Shown here: positions 44,414-53,336 of the stretch, one piece after another
Position numbering within the stretch: the first letter of the stretch is position 1
Layout: each line of letters starts with the position of its first letter
NCBI RefSeq assembly: GCF_020687045.1
Contig: NZ_JAJEPW010000004.1
Span: 45,463 to 109,462, forward strand
DNA from: Vescimonas cirricatena
Lineage (GTDB): Bacteria; Bacillota; Clostridia; Oscillospirales; Oscillospiraceae
Reading direction: 5' to 3'
Length of the DNA: 64,000 bases
Notes under the pieces: model-generated
Seen by the model: only the letters and a program-made list of their open reading frames with translations
Databases searched by the model: none
What the model was told of the DNA's origin: nothing
Program-made: the position numbers and the translations under genes

Positions 44414-46171
44414 TCACGCCGTCCTGCGCCAGACATACACGGCCAGGTACGGCGGCATATTGTTGTGGGCGGCTCCCCCGCCTGCCGAGGCGGACGCGCC
44501 CTGATACTCGTTCCTGCGCCCGTCCGCGTCATACAGCCGGATGGCCGTCACGCCGGTGACATCGGACTGCCCCGTGAAGTCATATCCGTGGGTATGGGCG
44601 GGCATCTCCGCCTTGGTCAGGGTGTGTTGGGCCTCGCCTCCGGTTTCCCCTGGCGCATAAACGTCTCCCGCCGCCAGCAGAAACCGGTCCTTCACCCGCT
44701 GCCAGGTGCCGCCGAACAGCGTCTCCGGACTAATCTCTGATGCGGACAGATATATGCTGCCTACCGGCCACACGGCGTCCAGCAGCCGCTTTCCCCGGAA
44801 CCAGATGTCCCAATCCGGCGCCAACTCCACGGCCTTCTGGTGCTCGGCATATTTGCCCACGCCCACTGCCGTGCCCCCCTGGGCCAGATGCACCGCCACC
44901 GCCGCCGTGGGGATGGCGTATTCCACGGTCCGCACGGAGCCCAGCGCGTCCACCGCCGACAGCTCCAGCTCATAGGACGCCGTTTTCAGCACCCCCTGGA
45001 TCACCTGCTCCTGTCCGTTTTCCAGGACGGTATACCCGCCGTAGCTGCCGCCCACCGGTCGCAGCCGGTATCGCACCGTCACGGCGTTATGTCCGCCCAC
45101 CGACGCGCACCCGCCGGTGCACGCCACCTTCACGCAGTCGCCGTCATCCTGCAGCACTCCGTCTGCATCGCACCGGCCCAGCAGCCGGGCCGTCAGCGTG
45201 GGATTGGCATACGGCAGCACCTCCACGGCCTGCCCCGCCGCCGTGGTCCACCGCCCCCGGGAGTCCGTCACCCGGACCTCCGGCGTGAAAGTCCCCGCCT
45301 GCCGGATGATCCCCGTCTCACCGGTCAGACCCTCCACGGTCTGCCCGGCAAACTGCATCCGGCAGGACCGGACGCTGCTGCCCCGGACGCCTGCCGCCGT
45401 CACCTGGAACCCCAGGCGGCTGTATCCCCGGACGCACACACCCCACCCGGCAATGACGGCGTTGTCATTCACCACCTGGGCCGCCAGACTGGCGGTGGGC
45501 TTCACCTCCTCCGGCACATACAGCTTTATTGTGCAGGAGCTGGTCCCCACCACGCTGCTGCCGGAATAGGTGGTGGCCGTCAGCACACAGTCCCCGGCCA
45601 CCGCATCGGTGATTTCCTCCGCCAAGGACAGGGGCGGCATCCATGTCACCCTTGTCTCCCCGGTTTTCCCGCACACCGCGCCATGGGTACTGCCTATCTG
45701 GTAGTCGATCTTGTGGGTAAAGCCCGCATCCGCCCGCTGCACGGTAATGGTTCCGCTCTGCCCCAGGGTCATGTCCCCGGCCTGGAGTCCGGAGGCCCGT
45801 GGGATCACCGGCAGCGCCACGGTTTGGGCTACCGACAGCGACGCCGGCGTCCATTGGGAGGTAAACCCGCTGTACCACGCTGCGGACAGGGCCGCGCTGC
45901 CGCTGCCGTCCGCCCGGTGATCCACCGTCACCGACCCGCTCCCCAGCTGGTACCAGCCCTTCTTCTCGTACCGGTACGGGTGATACACGGTTTTCCCCTG
46001 CAAAACATACCGGCAGCTGTTGGCCGCCTGGTTGTACGACTCCCCCGTCCCGTCGTAGATATACAGCGCCAGGGCCAGGGTAGACCGGTTTTCCGCCGCG
46101 TCCTGGCTTACGGTATAATCCAGCCTCAGCCGCCACCCGGTGGCGGACACCGCCCCGTAAATACTCGCCAT
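44414..46171 (-). CDS. Phage baseplate / tail fibre protein with collar-type C-terminus
   Basis: A 585-residue structural protein. The N-terminal ~450 residues are repeated Ig-like beta modules (TLGQSGTITVQRADAGFTHK, AVTVRYRLRPVGG), similar to DUF859 phage proteins. The C-terminal ~110 residues match phage collar/baseplate domains: DAVWPVGSIYLSASEISPET, LFGGTWQRVKDRFLLAAG, TLTKAEMPAHTHGY and HNNMPPYLAVYVWRR. Such tips bind receptors. GGAGGGTAAG precedes the start. It lies in the tail end of the module. Confidence 0.75.
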   Translation of the reverse strand: MASIYGAVSATGWRLRLDYTVSQDAAENRSTLALALYIYDGTGESYNQAANSCRYVLQGKTVYHPYRYEKKGWYQLGSGSVTVDHRADGSGSAALSAAWYSGFTSQWTPASLSVAQTVALPVIPRASGLQAGDMTLGQSGTITVQRADAGFTHKIDYQIGSTHGAVCGKTGETRVTWMPPLSLAEEITDAVAGDCVLTATTYSGSSVVGTSSCTIKLYVPEEVKPTASLAAQVVNDNAVIAGWGVCVRGYSRLGFQVTAAGVRGSSVRSCRMQFAGQTVEGLTGETGIIRQAGTFTPEVRVTDSRGRWTTAAGQAVEVLPYANPTLTARLLGRCDADGVLQDDGDCVKVACTGGCASVGGHNAVTVRYRLRPVGGSYGGYTVLENGQEQVIQGVLKTASYELELSAVDALGSVRTVEYAIPTAAVAVHLAQGGTAVGVGKYAEHQKAVELAPDWDIWFRGKRLLDAVWPVGSIYLSASEISPETLFGGTWQRVKDRFLLAAGDVYAPGETGGEAQHTLTKAEMPAHTHGYDFTGQSDVTGVTAIRLYDADGRRNEYQGASASAGGGAAHNNMPPYLAVYVWRRTA

Positions 46172-46172
46172 C

Positions 46173-46910
46173 TTACCCTCCGATCCACCGGAAGGCCAGC
46201 CCCGAAGCCGTGGTGATCTGCCACTGGCCCAGGGTCACGCCCTCCAGTACCGTGATGTTGGTGATGTACAGCCGGTTGTTGGACACATACGCCACCTCGT
46301 TGGCGTCCTGCCAGAAGGACAGCCGCTGGGCGGTGAAGGTGGCCCGGAAGTTGTTCTGGTCCACCACCGTCTCTCCGTCCACGTCCGTCACCGTCAGCCC
46401 CTGGCCCACGGCCACGCCGTAGACAGGCACGGCCCCGTCATAGCCCACGATGCCGGTGCGGATATAGCCCTCCGTCTCCGTCCTGTACTGGCCGAAGGCG
46501 GCGCTTACGGCCTCCATATTGGCCTGCAGGTCCGAGCAGAAGCTGTAATACTGGGTCAGCGCCTCCGGATTTGCCTCCAGATAGGCGCTCAGCCGCTCCA
46601 CATAGGTCCCGAAATCCGACACCGCCACATATTCGCCCTCCAGCCGGGCGGACAGCTGGTCCATCTGCCGTTTCACAAGCCCCGCGGTTTTCACGATCAT
46701 GGACTTCAGCTCCTGATAGCCCCGGCTGTCCTTTCCGGTCCCTCCTCCGCCGGCCGTTCCGCCGCCGGAGGAAGAAGTCCCGGCTCCGCCGGTTTCCAGC
46801 TGCCCCAGGGCCAGGTTCAGCTGCTGGGCCATCTGGAACAGATACGCATACTGCGCCATGGCCATCTGCTGGGGACTGCCGCTGGGGGCGGGAGGCATGG
46901 TCAGGGTCAT
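46173..46910 (-). CDS. Phage tail-associated protein, coiled-coil type
   Basis: A 245-residue protein with a Gly/Ser/Thr-rich linker (residues ~42-60), a helical middle (GYQELKSMIVKTAGLVKRQM) and a C-terminal beta part (LTVTDVDGETVVDQNNFRAT, ITVLEGVTLGQWQI). Its start overlaps the upstream gene's stop (ATGA). It looks like a tail-spike connector or baseplate component, by context. No close family recognised. Confidence 0.6.
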   Translation of the reverse strand: MTLTMPPAPSGSPQQMAMAQYAYLFQMAQQLNLALGQLETGGAGTSSSGGGTAGGGGTGKDSRGYQELKSMIVKTAGLVKRQMDQLSARLEGEYVAVSDFGTYVERLSAYLEANPEALTQYYSFCSDLQANMEAVSAAFGQYRTETEGYIRTGIVGYDGAVPVYGVAVGQGLTVTDVDGETVVDQNNFRATFTAQRLSFWQDANEVAYVSNNRLYITNITVLEGVTLGQWQITTASGLAFRWIGG

Positions 46911-48625
46911 GGGCCGTCACTTCCCTTCTCATACACCGCCGACAGGCTGTAGATCCTGCACCCGCCCCGGCCGGTCAGCCGCAGCCTCAGCTGGCGGCAC
47001 CGCCTGGGCCGTATATGCAGGGTACACGCCTGCACCCGCCCCGCGCCCTCCAGGCTTCCGGCAGGCCGCCAGCTGCCGCCCTCGTCATAGCTGAGCCAGG
47101 CCCGGACGGTGCTGCCTGCCTCCGGCAGAAGCCGCAGCGACAGCCGCACCAGATACCGGCTTTCCGCCGCGTCCAGCCCCAGCTCTCCGGTCTCCGCCAT
47201 CCATTGCACGGGACCTTCATGGGTCTCCCCTGCGCCCTTCATGGCCAGCAGCTGCCCCTCTGCCGTCAGGCAGTACAGGTCGCCGCCCCAGGGAGCAAAG
47301 CCCAGGGCCTCCACGCCGTCCTCCCGGTACCAAAGGCCCTGCCGGGTGTCCAGCACCAGCAGGTGCCACGCGCCGTTTTCATCTGCAGCTGAGAGATAAT
47401 AGGACCCGTCCAGAGCCCCCGCCACGGCGTTGTGATACCGCATCTCTCCCAGTGCCTGAGATACATGCACCGGCATACTGCCATCGAACACGCACACGCC
47501 GCCCTGACTGTGGTAATACAGCTTCCCATCCACTACCTGCAAACTGCCGCCGCTGCCGTCCTTCACCCCCGGGCACTGCACCGTCACGATCTGATGGGCC
47601 CCGTTGGCGCTGGGATACACCCGCTCCACGCAGTTTTCCTTGAAAAACAACGGATTTCCCAGATAATCCGCCGCTCCGGTGAAGGCCCCGTCGGAGCCCC
47701 GGGAGGCCGCGTAGCTGTCGGTGGACAGTCCCGCGAAGCAGTTCCAGTTTTTGAAGTCCCCCAGCTTGCTGGCATAGACGGCGTTCACCGCCTGGCCGTC
47801 CACGATGCCGTATTTGCACCCCCACAGCCGGTTGCCGCTTTCCACCACATAGTCCATGTCCGGCACGGACCGCTCCACCGTCACCGGCTCCGTCTGGGAC
47901 GACAGCCCGCCGGGCAGCGCCGTCACCACCAGGCAGTCCTCCTCTGCGGCCCGCAGCTGGAAGCTGCCGTTCAGCGCCTCCTCCCGGCATCCGCTGACGG
48001 ATACGCCGTCCCCGGCCCGGAAGCCCACGCCGATCCCGGCGGCGTGAAGCCCCACGCACACGTCGTCCACCTCCGTCCAGCCGTCCTGGCCATACTGCCG
48101 CAGGGCCGTTTCCTCCCCGCCGGTGTCCAGCCACAGGCTGCCGCTCTCCGGCTCCTCCGGGGCGGTGTCCGCCGCCAGATACCCGCTGTACGCGGTGCCG
48201 TCGGGCCGACACAGGGTGAAGGATACCTCCCCCTCGGTGACGCGCTTATTTTCCAGGCTGCCGAAATCCGTCAGGTCCTTGGTGTTGATGTACAACTTGT
48301 CCGGCCAGATCAGCAGCCACGCACCCATGCTGACCAGCTGCTTCTTTCCCTCCGACAGCACCAGCCCCGCCGCGCTGCCGTTTATATACAGGGTGTGCCC
48401 GTCCACCCAGATAAGCCCGTCCTTGGCGGTCAGGCCCCCGGGGGCGGTGACGCTTCCCGCTATCCCCCGGGGGCAGCGCACCGTCAGGGTGGGATACCCC
48501 TGGGCGCACAGGTTCTCCATCTCCCGGAAGCTGCCCTCCTGCCCCCGGGGCCGTCGGTCCACTCCCAGAAACCGGCTCACCGTCACCCGGCTCTGCCGTG
48601 GGATGCTCAGCTGCGGAAAATACAT
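46907..48625 (-). CDS. Phage tail protein, propeller-like
   Basis: A 572-residue beta-rich protein. The beginning, FLGVDRRPRGQEGSFREMEN followed by YPTLTVRCPRG, is a pattern of tail proteins in podovirus-like gene sets. Multiple short repeats such as KDGLIWVDGHTLYING, NRLWGCKYGIVDGQAVNAVY and DGKLYYHSQGGVCVFDG suggest a beta-propeller, comparable in position to T7-type tubular tail proteins. AAGGAGGGAGGAGC precedes the start. Functional naming is inferred from order. Confidence 0.65.
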   Translation of the reverse strand: MYFPQLSIPRQSRVTVSRFLGVDRRPRGQEGSFREMENLCAQGYPTLTVRCPRGIAGSVTAPGGLTAKDGLIWVDGHTLYINGSAAGLVLSEGKKQLVSMGAWLLIWPDKLYINTKDLTDFGSLENKRVTEGEVSFTLCRPDGTAYSGYLAADTAPEEPESGSLWLDTGGEETALRQYGQDGWTEVDDVCVGLHAAGIGVGFRAGDGVSVSGCREEALNGSFQLRAAEEDCLVVTALPGGLSSQTEPVTVERSVPDMDYVVESGNRLWGCKYGIVDGQAVNAVYASKLGDFKNWNCFAGLSTDSYAASRGSDGAFTGAADYLGNPLFFKENCVERVYPSANGAHQIVTVQCPGVKDGSGGSLQVVDGKLYYHSQGGVCVFDGSMPVHVSQALGEMRYHNAVAGALDGSYYLSAADENGAWHLLVLDTRQGLWYREDGVEALGFAPWGGDLYCLTAEGQLLAMKGAGETHEGPVQWMAETGELGLDAAESRYLVRLSLRLLPEAGSTVRAWLSYDEGGSWRPAGSLEGAGRVQACTLHIRPRRCRQLRLRLTGRGGCRIYSLSAVYEKGSDGP

Positions 48626-48638
48626 GCTCCTCCCTCCT

Positions 48639-49016
48639 TCAGCACAGGCGCAGGGCCTGGACCTGCCGCCGGGGCAGATGCTCCCTGCACCAATAGTCCC
48701 GCAGGGTCATCAGCCCGTTGTTCCACAGAGCCATGGCGTTGTTATACCGCTCCAGCTCCCCGTTGGCATAGTGGATCTGCGCCTCCACATAGTGGCGGTA
48801 CAGGCCGTCATAGGGTGCCGGTGCCAGCAGCGGCGCCGCGTCCGCCAGCTCGTCGGGAAGCTCTGCCGCCTCCCCGCCCTCGTGGGCGCGGACCACCTCC
48901 TCCAGCACGAAGCCCTCCGCCTGCCGCAGCCACCGGCGCTTCTGTTCCCCGGGATAGCTGTTGGGCAGCAGGTCGTCCACCTGGGCCAGCACCTGTCCTG
49001 CCGTCATCTGCCCCAT
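48639..49016 (-). CDS. Phage head-tail adaptor-like protein
   Basis: A 125-residue helical protein that starts at ATG 49016 (MGQMTAGQVLAQVDDLLPNS) with GGAGGTGCGGCA before it. Segments YPGEQKRRWLRQAEGFVLEE and LYRHYVEAQIHYANGELERYN resemble helical adaptor proteins that sit between portal and tail. Its place after the capsid genes supports that. Assignment by size, helical nature and order. Confidence 0.55.
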   Translation of the reverse strand: MGQMTAGQVLAQVDDLLPNSYPGEQKRRWLRQAEGFVLEEVVRAHEGGEAAELPDELADAAPLLAPAPYDGLYRHYVEAQIHYANGELERYNNAMALWNNGLMTLRDYWCREHLPRRQVQALRLC

Positions 49017-49032
49017 TGCCGCACCTCCTCTC

Positions 49033-49227
49033 TCAGTTGGCCATCCGGTCCACATAGCGCCGGGCGGTGTCGGCCATCATCTGTGCGTTTTCCAGCACCT
49101 CCGCCACATAGTCCGGCACCTGGACCTCCACGCCCTTCATGATCTTCCAGCTGCGCCCGTTAACGGACACGATCTGGAAATTCTCCTCGTTCTTTCTGCC
49201 CCGATGCAGCAAAACGGTTTTCTTCAC
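49033..49227 (-). CDS. Small phage-module protein
   Basis: A 64-residue protein from a GTG start with AAAGGAG upstream. It has FQIVSVNGRSWKIMKGVEVQ and a helical C-terminus (AEVLENAQMMADTARRYVDR). Similar short proteins follow the capsid gene in N4-gp56-type modules; the first half is beta-like and may be a head decoration or stopper. Function unknown. Confidence 0.55.
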   Translation of the reverse strand: MKKTVLLHRGRKNEENFQIVSVNGRSWKIMKGVEVQVPDYVAEVLENAQMMADTARRYVDRMAN

Positions 49228-49283
49228 AGCAAATCGCTCCTTTCATCCCCCGGAGGCGGGCCCCGGCCCGCCTCCGGCCTGTG

Positions 49284-50519
49284 TCAGTTGGCCTTGTCCT
49301 CGCCGGAATAGGACGAACCGCACTCCACCCGCACGATATACTCGTCATACAGGATGGCGGCGGCATGGATGCCCTTCCAGCCCACGCTGGAGCGCTGATC
49401 CAGGGGATCGGCGGTGCCGGAGGAGCCCCTGGGCTTCACGATGACCTCGGTGCCCTCGGACAGATCCACCACGCCATAAGCGCCCTTGCCCAGGAACAGA
49501 CAGCCGTACACGGCGCAGCCCTGGCTGCCGCCCTCGCCGGGATAGATCACGTCGTTGTCCGCCGCCGTCACGGCGGTGTCCAGGGTCAGCTGGCTGGCGG
49601 TATTGCCCACCACCTTGCAGCGCTTGCCGCCCACCAGCACATACCGGCCCTTCAGGGCATTGGCGGCCACGGTGCCGCCGTCAAAGCCCACGGAGGCGGC
49701 GTTTTCCACCTTCCCGTTGACGCTCAGCGTCCGGCTGTTCTTGGCCAGGTCATCGCCCCGGAAAATCTTGGCCTCGGTGGTCTCCACGAAGCGCACGCCG
49801 TGCAGCTCGCCGATCTCGCCGGAAAACAGCTCCGTGGCGGCAGCGTACTGATGAGCCGCCACCCAGGCGGGGTCCTGCCGCAGGTCAAAGGCCACGCTGG
49901 GATGGAGAATGCAGACGTACTTGCCCTCAAAGGTGGGGGCGTTCATCTTCTTCAGCTGGGTGGCGGCCTTGGCCACCAGCTCGCTGGTGAGCTTGCACCC
50001 CTCCGTCAGGTCATAGCGGTGCAGCACGGCGGTCTGGCCGCCGTCCGCCCCCAGCTTGGGGGCATAGATCACCTGGCTGCCCTGCTGAATTTCGTTGCGG
50101 GTCACGGTGTCCAGGGTCAGGCCCATGTTGCTGCCGTGGCGGTCGGTGATCTCCAGCACCACGTCGTCGATGGCGGTCAGATCCAGCAGATCGGACACGG
50201 TGGTATAGTCGCCGTACTGGGCCAGCTCCTTGGTGATATAGCTGACAGAGATGCCGCTGCCGTCGGGGGTCACGCCCTCGGTCAGAGGCGTCAGCGCCTT
50301 CTCGAAGGAGCCGAACTTGCGCCATTCCACGGTCTTGCCGCCGCCGGTGGGCAGGGGCTTGGTGGCGGCGAACTGGTTGTGCACCAGCTGGGGCTTGGCG
50401 TTTTCCAGAAGCTCCATGCCGTAATAGGTTTTCATCTCCGCGCTGAGACCGCCGTGACCGGTGGTCTGGGTATTGGCCTCGCCTGCAAACAGCTGCAGGT
50501 CATACAGATCGTTCATCAT
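49284..50519 (-). CDS. N4-gp56-family major capsid protein
   Basis: A 411-residue HK97-fold capsid protein. Family marks are MNDLYDLQLFAGEANTQTT at the start, LLENAKPQLVHNQFAATKPL, GGGKTVEWRKFGSFEKALTP and LTEGVTPDGSGISVSYIT in the first third, and a C-terminal LDQRSSVGWKGIHAAAILYD. An inserted domain (~295-350) adds length. GAAAGGGG precedes the start; the second ATG is one codon later. Codon use is like the host's, so the module has either resided long or comes from a related host. Confidence 0.9.
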   Translation of the reverse strand: MMNDLYDLQLFAGEANTQTTGHGGLSAEMKTYYGMELLENAKPQLVHNQFAATKPLPTGGGKTVEWRKFGSFEKALTPLTEGVTPDGSGISVSYITKELAQYGDYTTVSDLLDLTAIDDVVLEITDRHGSNMGLTLDTVTRNEIQQGSQVIYAPKLGADGGQTAVLHRYDLTEGCKLTSELVAKAATQLKKMNAPTFEGKYVCILHPSVAFDLRQDPAWVAAHQYAAATELFSGEIGELHGVRFVETTEAKIFRGDDLAKNSRTLSVNGKVENAASVGFDGGTVAANALKGRYVLVGGKRCKVVGNTASQLTLDTAVTAADNDVIYPGEGGSQGCAVYGCLFLGKGAYGVVDLSEGTEVIVKPRGSSGTADPLDQRSSVGWKGIHAAAILYDEYIVRVECGSSYSGEDKAN

Positions 50520-50565
50520 ATGTTTTCCCCTTTCTTCATTCCGCGTATTTTTCCTGTCCGGAGGT

Positions 50566-51174
50566 TCAGAAGCTGATCTTCTCCCCGTCCATCACCCGTC
50601 TCCGGATGTCCGCCAGCTCCCGGCTTGTGAGCTTTCCCGGGTCCGGACGGCTGACGCTGGCGCTGCGCCCGGCATTTTCCGGGATGCGCCGCCCACCGCT
50701 TTCCACCACCCGCACCGCCTGCCGGGCCGCCGCCTGGGCGGCAAAGTGCATGGCCTTGGCGGTCAGCTCCCGCCGATGCACCATCTCATAGGCCTCCCGG
50801 GGCTCCACCCCCGCCTGCACCAGCCGGAAAAACCGGGGGTTCTCCATCTCCTTCTGCAGCCGGAACTCCGGGTGCACCATCCGGACCTGCTTCTCCTGCT
50901 CCGGCAGTCGGTCCAGGTAGTACTGGATCTGCACCTGCCGCAGCTTCTCCCGCTGCCGCAGGTCCGTGACCTCCTGCCGCAGGCCCCGCAGCCGCCCATC
51001 CAGAATTTTCTTCACCCTGGCGTCAAAGTCCGACTTATACCGCCCCCGGATCAGCTCCTCAAAGTCCTCCTGCCGCTCCCCGGCGTCGGGAGCCGTACCG
51101 CCCGTGTGTGTTCCGGCCTGCGCCGGGTCCTCCGGCCGGGTCAGCTGCCCCAGCCGCTCCGATGCTTCCTGCAT
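50566..51174 (-). CDS. Capsid scaffolding-like protein
   Basis: The frame is open further upstream, but ATG 51174 follows AAAGGAGCAGAT and gives 202 residues, mostly charged coiled-coil (RYKSDFDARVKKILDGRLRG, EVTDLRQREKLRQVQIQYYL). The C-terminal part is basic (VMDGEKISF end). Small helical proteins between protease and capsid genes are typical scaffolds. Assignment rests on position and composition. Confidence 0.7.
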   Translation of the reverse strand: MQEASERLGQLTRPEDPAQAGTHTGGTAPDAGERQEDFEELIRGRYKSDFDARVKKILDGRLRGLRQEVTDLRQREKLRQVQIQYYLDRLPEQEKQVRMVHPEFRLQKEMENPRFFRLVQAGVEPREAYEMVHRRELTAKAMHFAAQAAARQAVRVVESGGRRIPENAGRSASVSRPDPGKLTSRELADIRRRVMDGEKISF

Positions 51175-51212
51175 ATCTGCTCCTTTCCGTGGTAGGCCAC
51201 GACCCTCTATGC

Positions 51213-51491
51213 TCACGCCTCCAGGCGAACGCACGCCGGATATTTTCCCGCCAGCTGTCCCAGCCCGCAGCGGATCAGTTGCCACTCTGCCCGGCAGTCT
51301 CCCTCCGCCGCCACCATCACCAGGCCCGGCTTGATCACCAGCTCCCGCAGCTGTTCCTTTTCCTCCAGCGCCCCGATCAGGGCAAACACCAGCGCCGACG
51401 CTGCGGCGCACACGATGTCCTCCCCTCTGGGCGCATAGTCCGCATGACCCCGCAGGGTCACCCGGTTCTCCCCGAACACCGCGCAGATCAC
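51213..51491 (-). CDS. Prp-type cysteine protease, probable prohead protease
   Basis: A 92-residue protein starting at GTG 51491, overlapping the portal stop (GTGA), with AGGAGG 11 bases before. It has the Prp (YsxB) signature: TLRGHADYAPRGEDIVCAAAS, where the histidine of GHA and the cysteine of DIVCAA form the catalytic dyad. Prp normally trims ribosomal protein bL27 in Firmicutes, and in S. aureus phage 80-alpha it cleaves capsid and scaffold proteins. Here, between portal and scaffold, it is likely a dedicated copy for capsid maturation. The genome's cellular Prp would be elsewhere, next to rpmA. Confidence 0.75.
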   Translation of the reverse strand: MICAVFGENRVTLRGHADYAPRGEDIVCAAASALVFALIGALEEKEQLRELVIKPGLVMVAAEGDCRAEWQLIRCGLGQLAGKYPACVRLEA

Positions 51492-53224
51492 CGGGGCCTC
51501 ACCGCCTCCTGGGTCTGCCGGCGCATCTGGTCCATGGCGCTGACCGGCCGCACCTCCGCCCCGGCGGCGGAGCCCGGCTGAACCGGCTGCCGCTCCATGG
51601 CCGCCGCCTGTCCCTGAAGGATGCTGCTCATCAGCTGGTCCTTGTTCTTGAAGTCCATCAGCTCCAGGCACCGCAGCGCCTGATCCGCCATATCCGCCCG
51701 GAAGAACCCCATCTGGAACAGCTGCAGGGCCAGCTGGTTATACTCCATGGTCTTGTAGGGATTCTCGTCCTGGGCCGACACCTCCAGGTCGAACTCCGGC
51801 ACCCGGTACCCGGCGATCACGCCGTCGTCCACCGCCTGGGGCTGAAGTCCCCGGCTGTCATAGGTGACGAACTCCTCCCGGCCCATGGCCCCCAGCAGCC
51901 GGAACTGCCTGGGCAGGCTGTAAAACTGCCGGATCAGCTCGATGCACAGGGTCACCACGTCGGAAAACGCCTCGTATCCGTCGTCGATCATGTTCCGTGA
52001 CAGCTTGCCCCCCGCCTCCTGCAGGGCGGCGATGGCCGTGGCGGCGGTAACGCCGCCTGCGGTGCCGCCGTTGGCCACGTCACGGTTCCCCGCCATCTCC
52101 TTCATCTCCGCGATCTTGCTCTGCAAAATCGCCACATACACGCTGTCCAGTCCCGCCGTCTGGATGGGCGCGATGGAATCGCTGCCCAGATTTCCGTTGG
52201 TGTGGACAAAGGGCCTTGTCCAGTCGGCATATTCGTTCTCGTTCACCGCCCCGTCGCTGCGTACGAAGAACCGGGGCGTGGCCGAGGCCAGGGTATTCTT
52301 GAGGATAGCCTGGTTCATCAGGTCGATCTGCTTCTGAGGGGACTTGCACAGGTCCACATATCCGTACCCCGCCGGGGTCCCCTCCTCCGGAAACAGCACG
52401 TCGAACACAAAGGGATACTTTCCGTGGTCATACCAGCCCTTCTCCCGCATATCCGGGTCGTTTTCCGTGGCATACAGCACCGTATCCCCCACGAACTTGC
52501 AGTACTGCAGCACCTTCCGCCCGTTCTCCCGGGTGTGATAGTACCAGTCCACCACCAGCACCTTTCCGGAGGTGTCCACCGCATCGTCATACAGATACCG
52601 GCTCACGCTCCAGCCGCCCCGGTCAGCCTTGCCCTTGGCCCAGGGATACCGCTCCTCCAGGGCCTCCCGGTCCTGCAGCTCCGTGGAAAAAAAGTGGGGC
52701 GAATCCTGAATATCCGTCACCCCCGGCTCCCAGAACAGGTTCAGCAGGTCCATCCGCCGGATGGCGATGTCTCCCAGTCCGTTGAGCTTCCCCGCGTCCC
52801 AGAACACGCCGTACACGGCGCACCCGGATTTCAGCTTGTACCACCACGCGCTGGAATACGTCCGCTTGAACCCGTTCTTCTTCAGCACCACCGGCAGGAT
52901 CCTCGTCAGCTTCCGGGCCTCCTCCCGGTCCCCGGGCTCCCGGGGCAGCACCGTGGGCTCCGGATAACAGTCCATGGCGTCCGCATGCTTGGACAGGATG
53001 CAGTTCACCAGCCACCCGCTGGTGGGCTGCGGGTCCGCGGGATTGCCGCCCTGCCCCGCCTTCTCCATCTGCTGCCAGTGCCGCAGCTTCCAGAACTGCT
53101 CGTTGTCGATGATGCGCTGCTCCAGCTGCCGCTTCCCGGCGTGGTACCGTCTCAGGATATCCGCCGCCCGGCGCACCTCCTCCGTGCCGATTTTCGGCCT
53201 CTGGGGTTCCTGCTTCTGTTCCAT
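51488..53224 (-). CDS. Phage portal protein
   Basis: A 578-residue portal starting at ATG 53224 after AAGGAGGGCGGTCA. Portal-like features are the helical N-terminus (ADILRRYHAGKRQLEQRIID), NCILSKHADAMDCYPEPTVL, the MQNDEK-type leader discarded upstream, and the clamp/crown region GVTAATAIAALQEAGGKLSR followed by the helical IDDGYEAFSDVVTLCIELIR. It begins the structural module. No terminase precedes it; the gene upstream is a VWA protein. A hairpin at 53281-53312 lies in its leader. Confidence 0.82.
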   Translation of the reverse strand: MEQKQEPQRPKIGTEEVRRAADILRRYHAGKRQLEQRIIDNEQFWKLRHWQQMEKAGQGGNPADPQPTSGWLVNCILSKHADAMDCYPEPTVLPREPGDREEARKLTRILPVVLKKNGFKRTYSSAWWYKLKSGCAVYGVFWDAGKLNGLGDIAIRRMDLLNLFWEPGVTDIQDSPHFFSTELQDREALEERYPWAKGKADRGGWSVSRYLYDDAVDTSGKVLVVDWYYHTRENGRKVLQYCKFVGDTVLYATENDPDMREKGWYDHGKYPFVFDVLFPEEGTPAGYGYVDLCKSPQKQIDLMNQAILKNTLASATPRFFVRSDGAVNENEYADWTRPFVHTNGNLGSDSIAPIQTAGLDSVYVAILQSKIAEMKEMAGNRDVANGGTAGGVTAATAIAALQEAGGKLSRNMIDDGYEAFSDVVTLCIELIRQFYSLPRQFRLLGAMGREEFVTYDSRGLQPQAVDDGVIAGYRVPEFDLEVSAQDENPYKTMEYNQLALQLFQMGFFRADMADQALRCLELMDFKNKDQLMSSILQGQAAAMERQPVQPGSAAGAEVRPVSAMDQMRRQTQEAVRPR

Positions 53225-53271
53225 TGACCGCCCTCCTTTTTCGTCGTTCTGCATCCCCCCTCTTTCCCCGG

Positions 53272-53312
53272 AAAAATATACGCCCTGTTGCCGTATACAG
53301 GGCAACAGAGCG
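53272..53312 (-). terminator. Attenuator-like hairpin between the VWA and portal genes
   Basis: CGCTCTGTTGCC (53312-53301) pairs with GGCAACAGGGCG (53292-53281), 12 bp including a wobble, with an 8-base palindromic loop GTATAC. TATATTTTT follows on the minus strand; a T-tract also follows on the plus strand. It could end most MoxR-VWA transcripts and so reduce expression of the phage genes. Confidence 0.7.
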
Positions 53313-53336
53313 CATTTTTCAAAAATATTTTCTTTT

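Noticed and set aside
51213..51671. A longer protein upstream of the Prp-like protease
   Set aside because: The extension is Gly/Arg-rich and antisense-like in quality, inside the portal gene; GTG 51491 with AGGAGG fits the family start.
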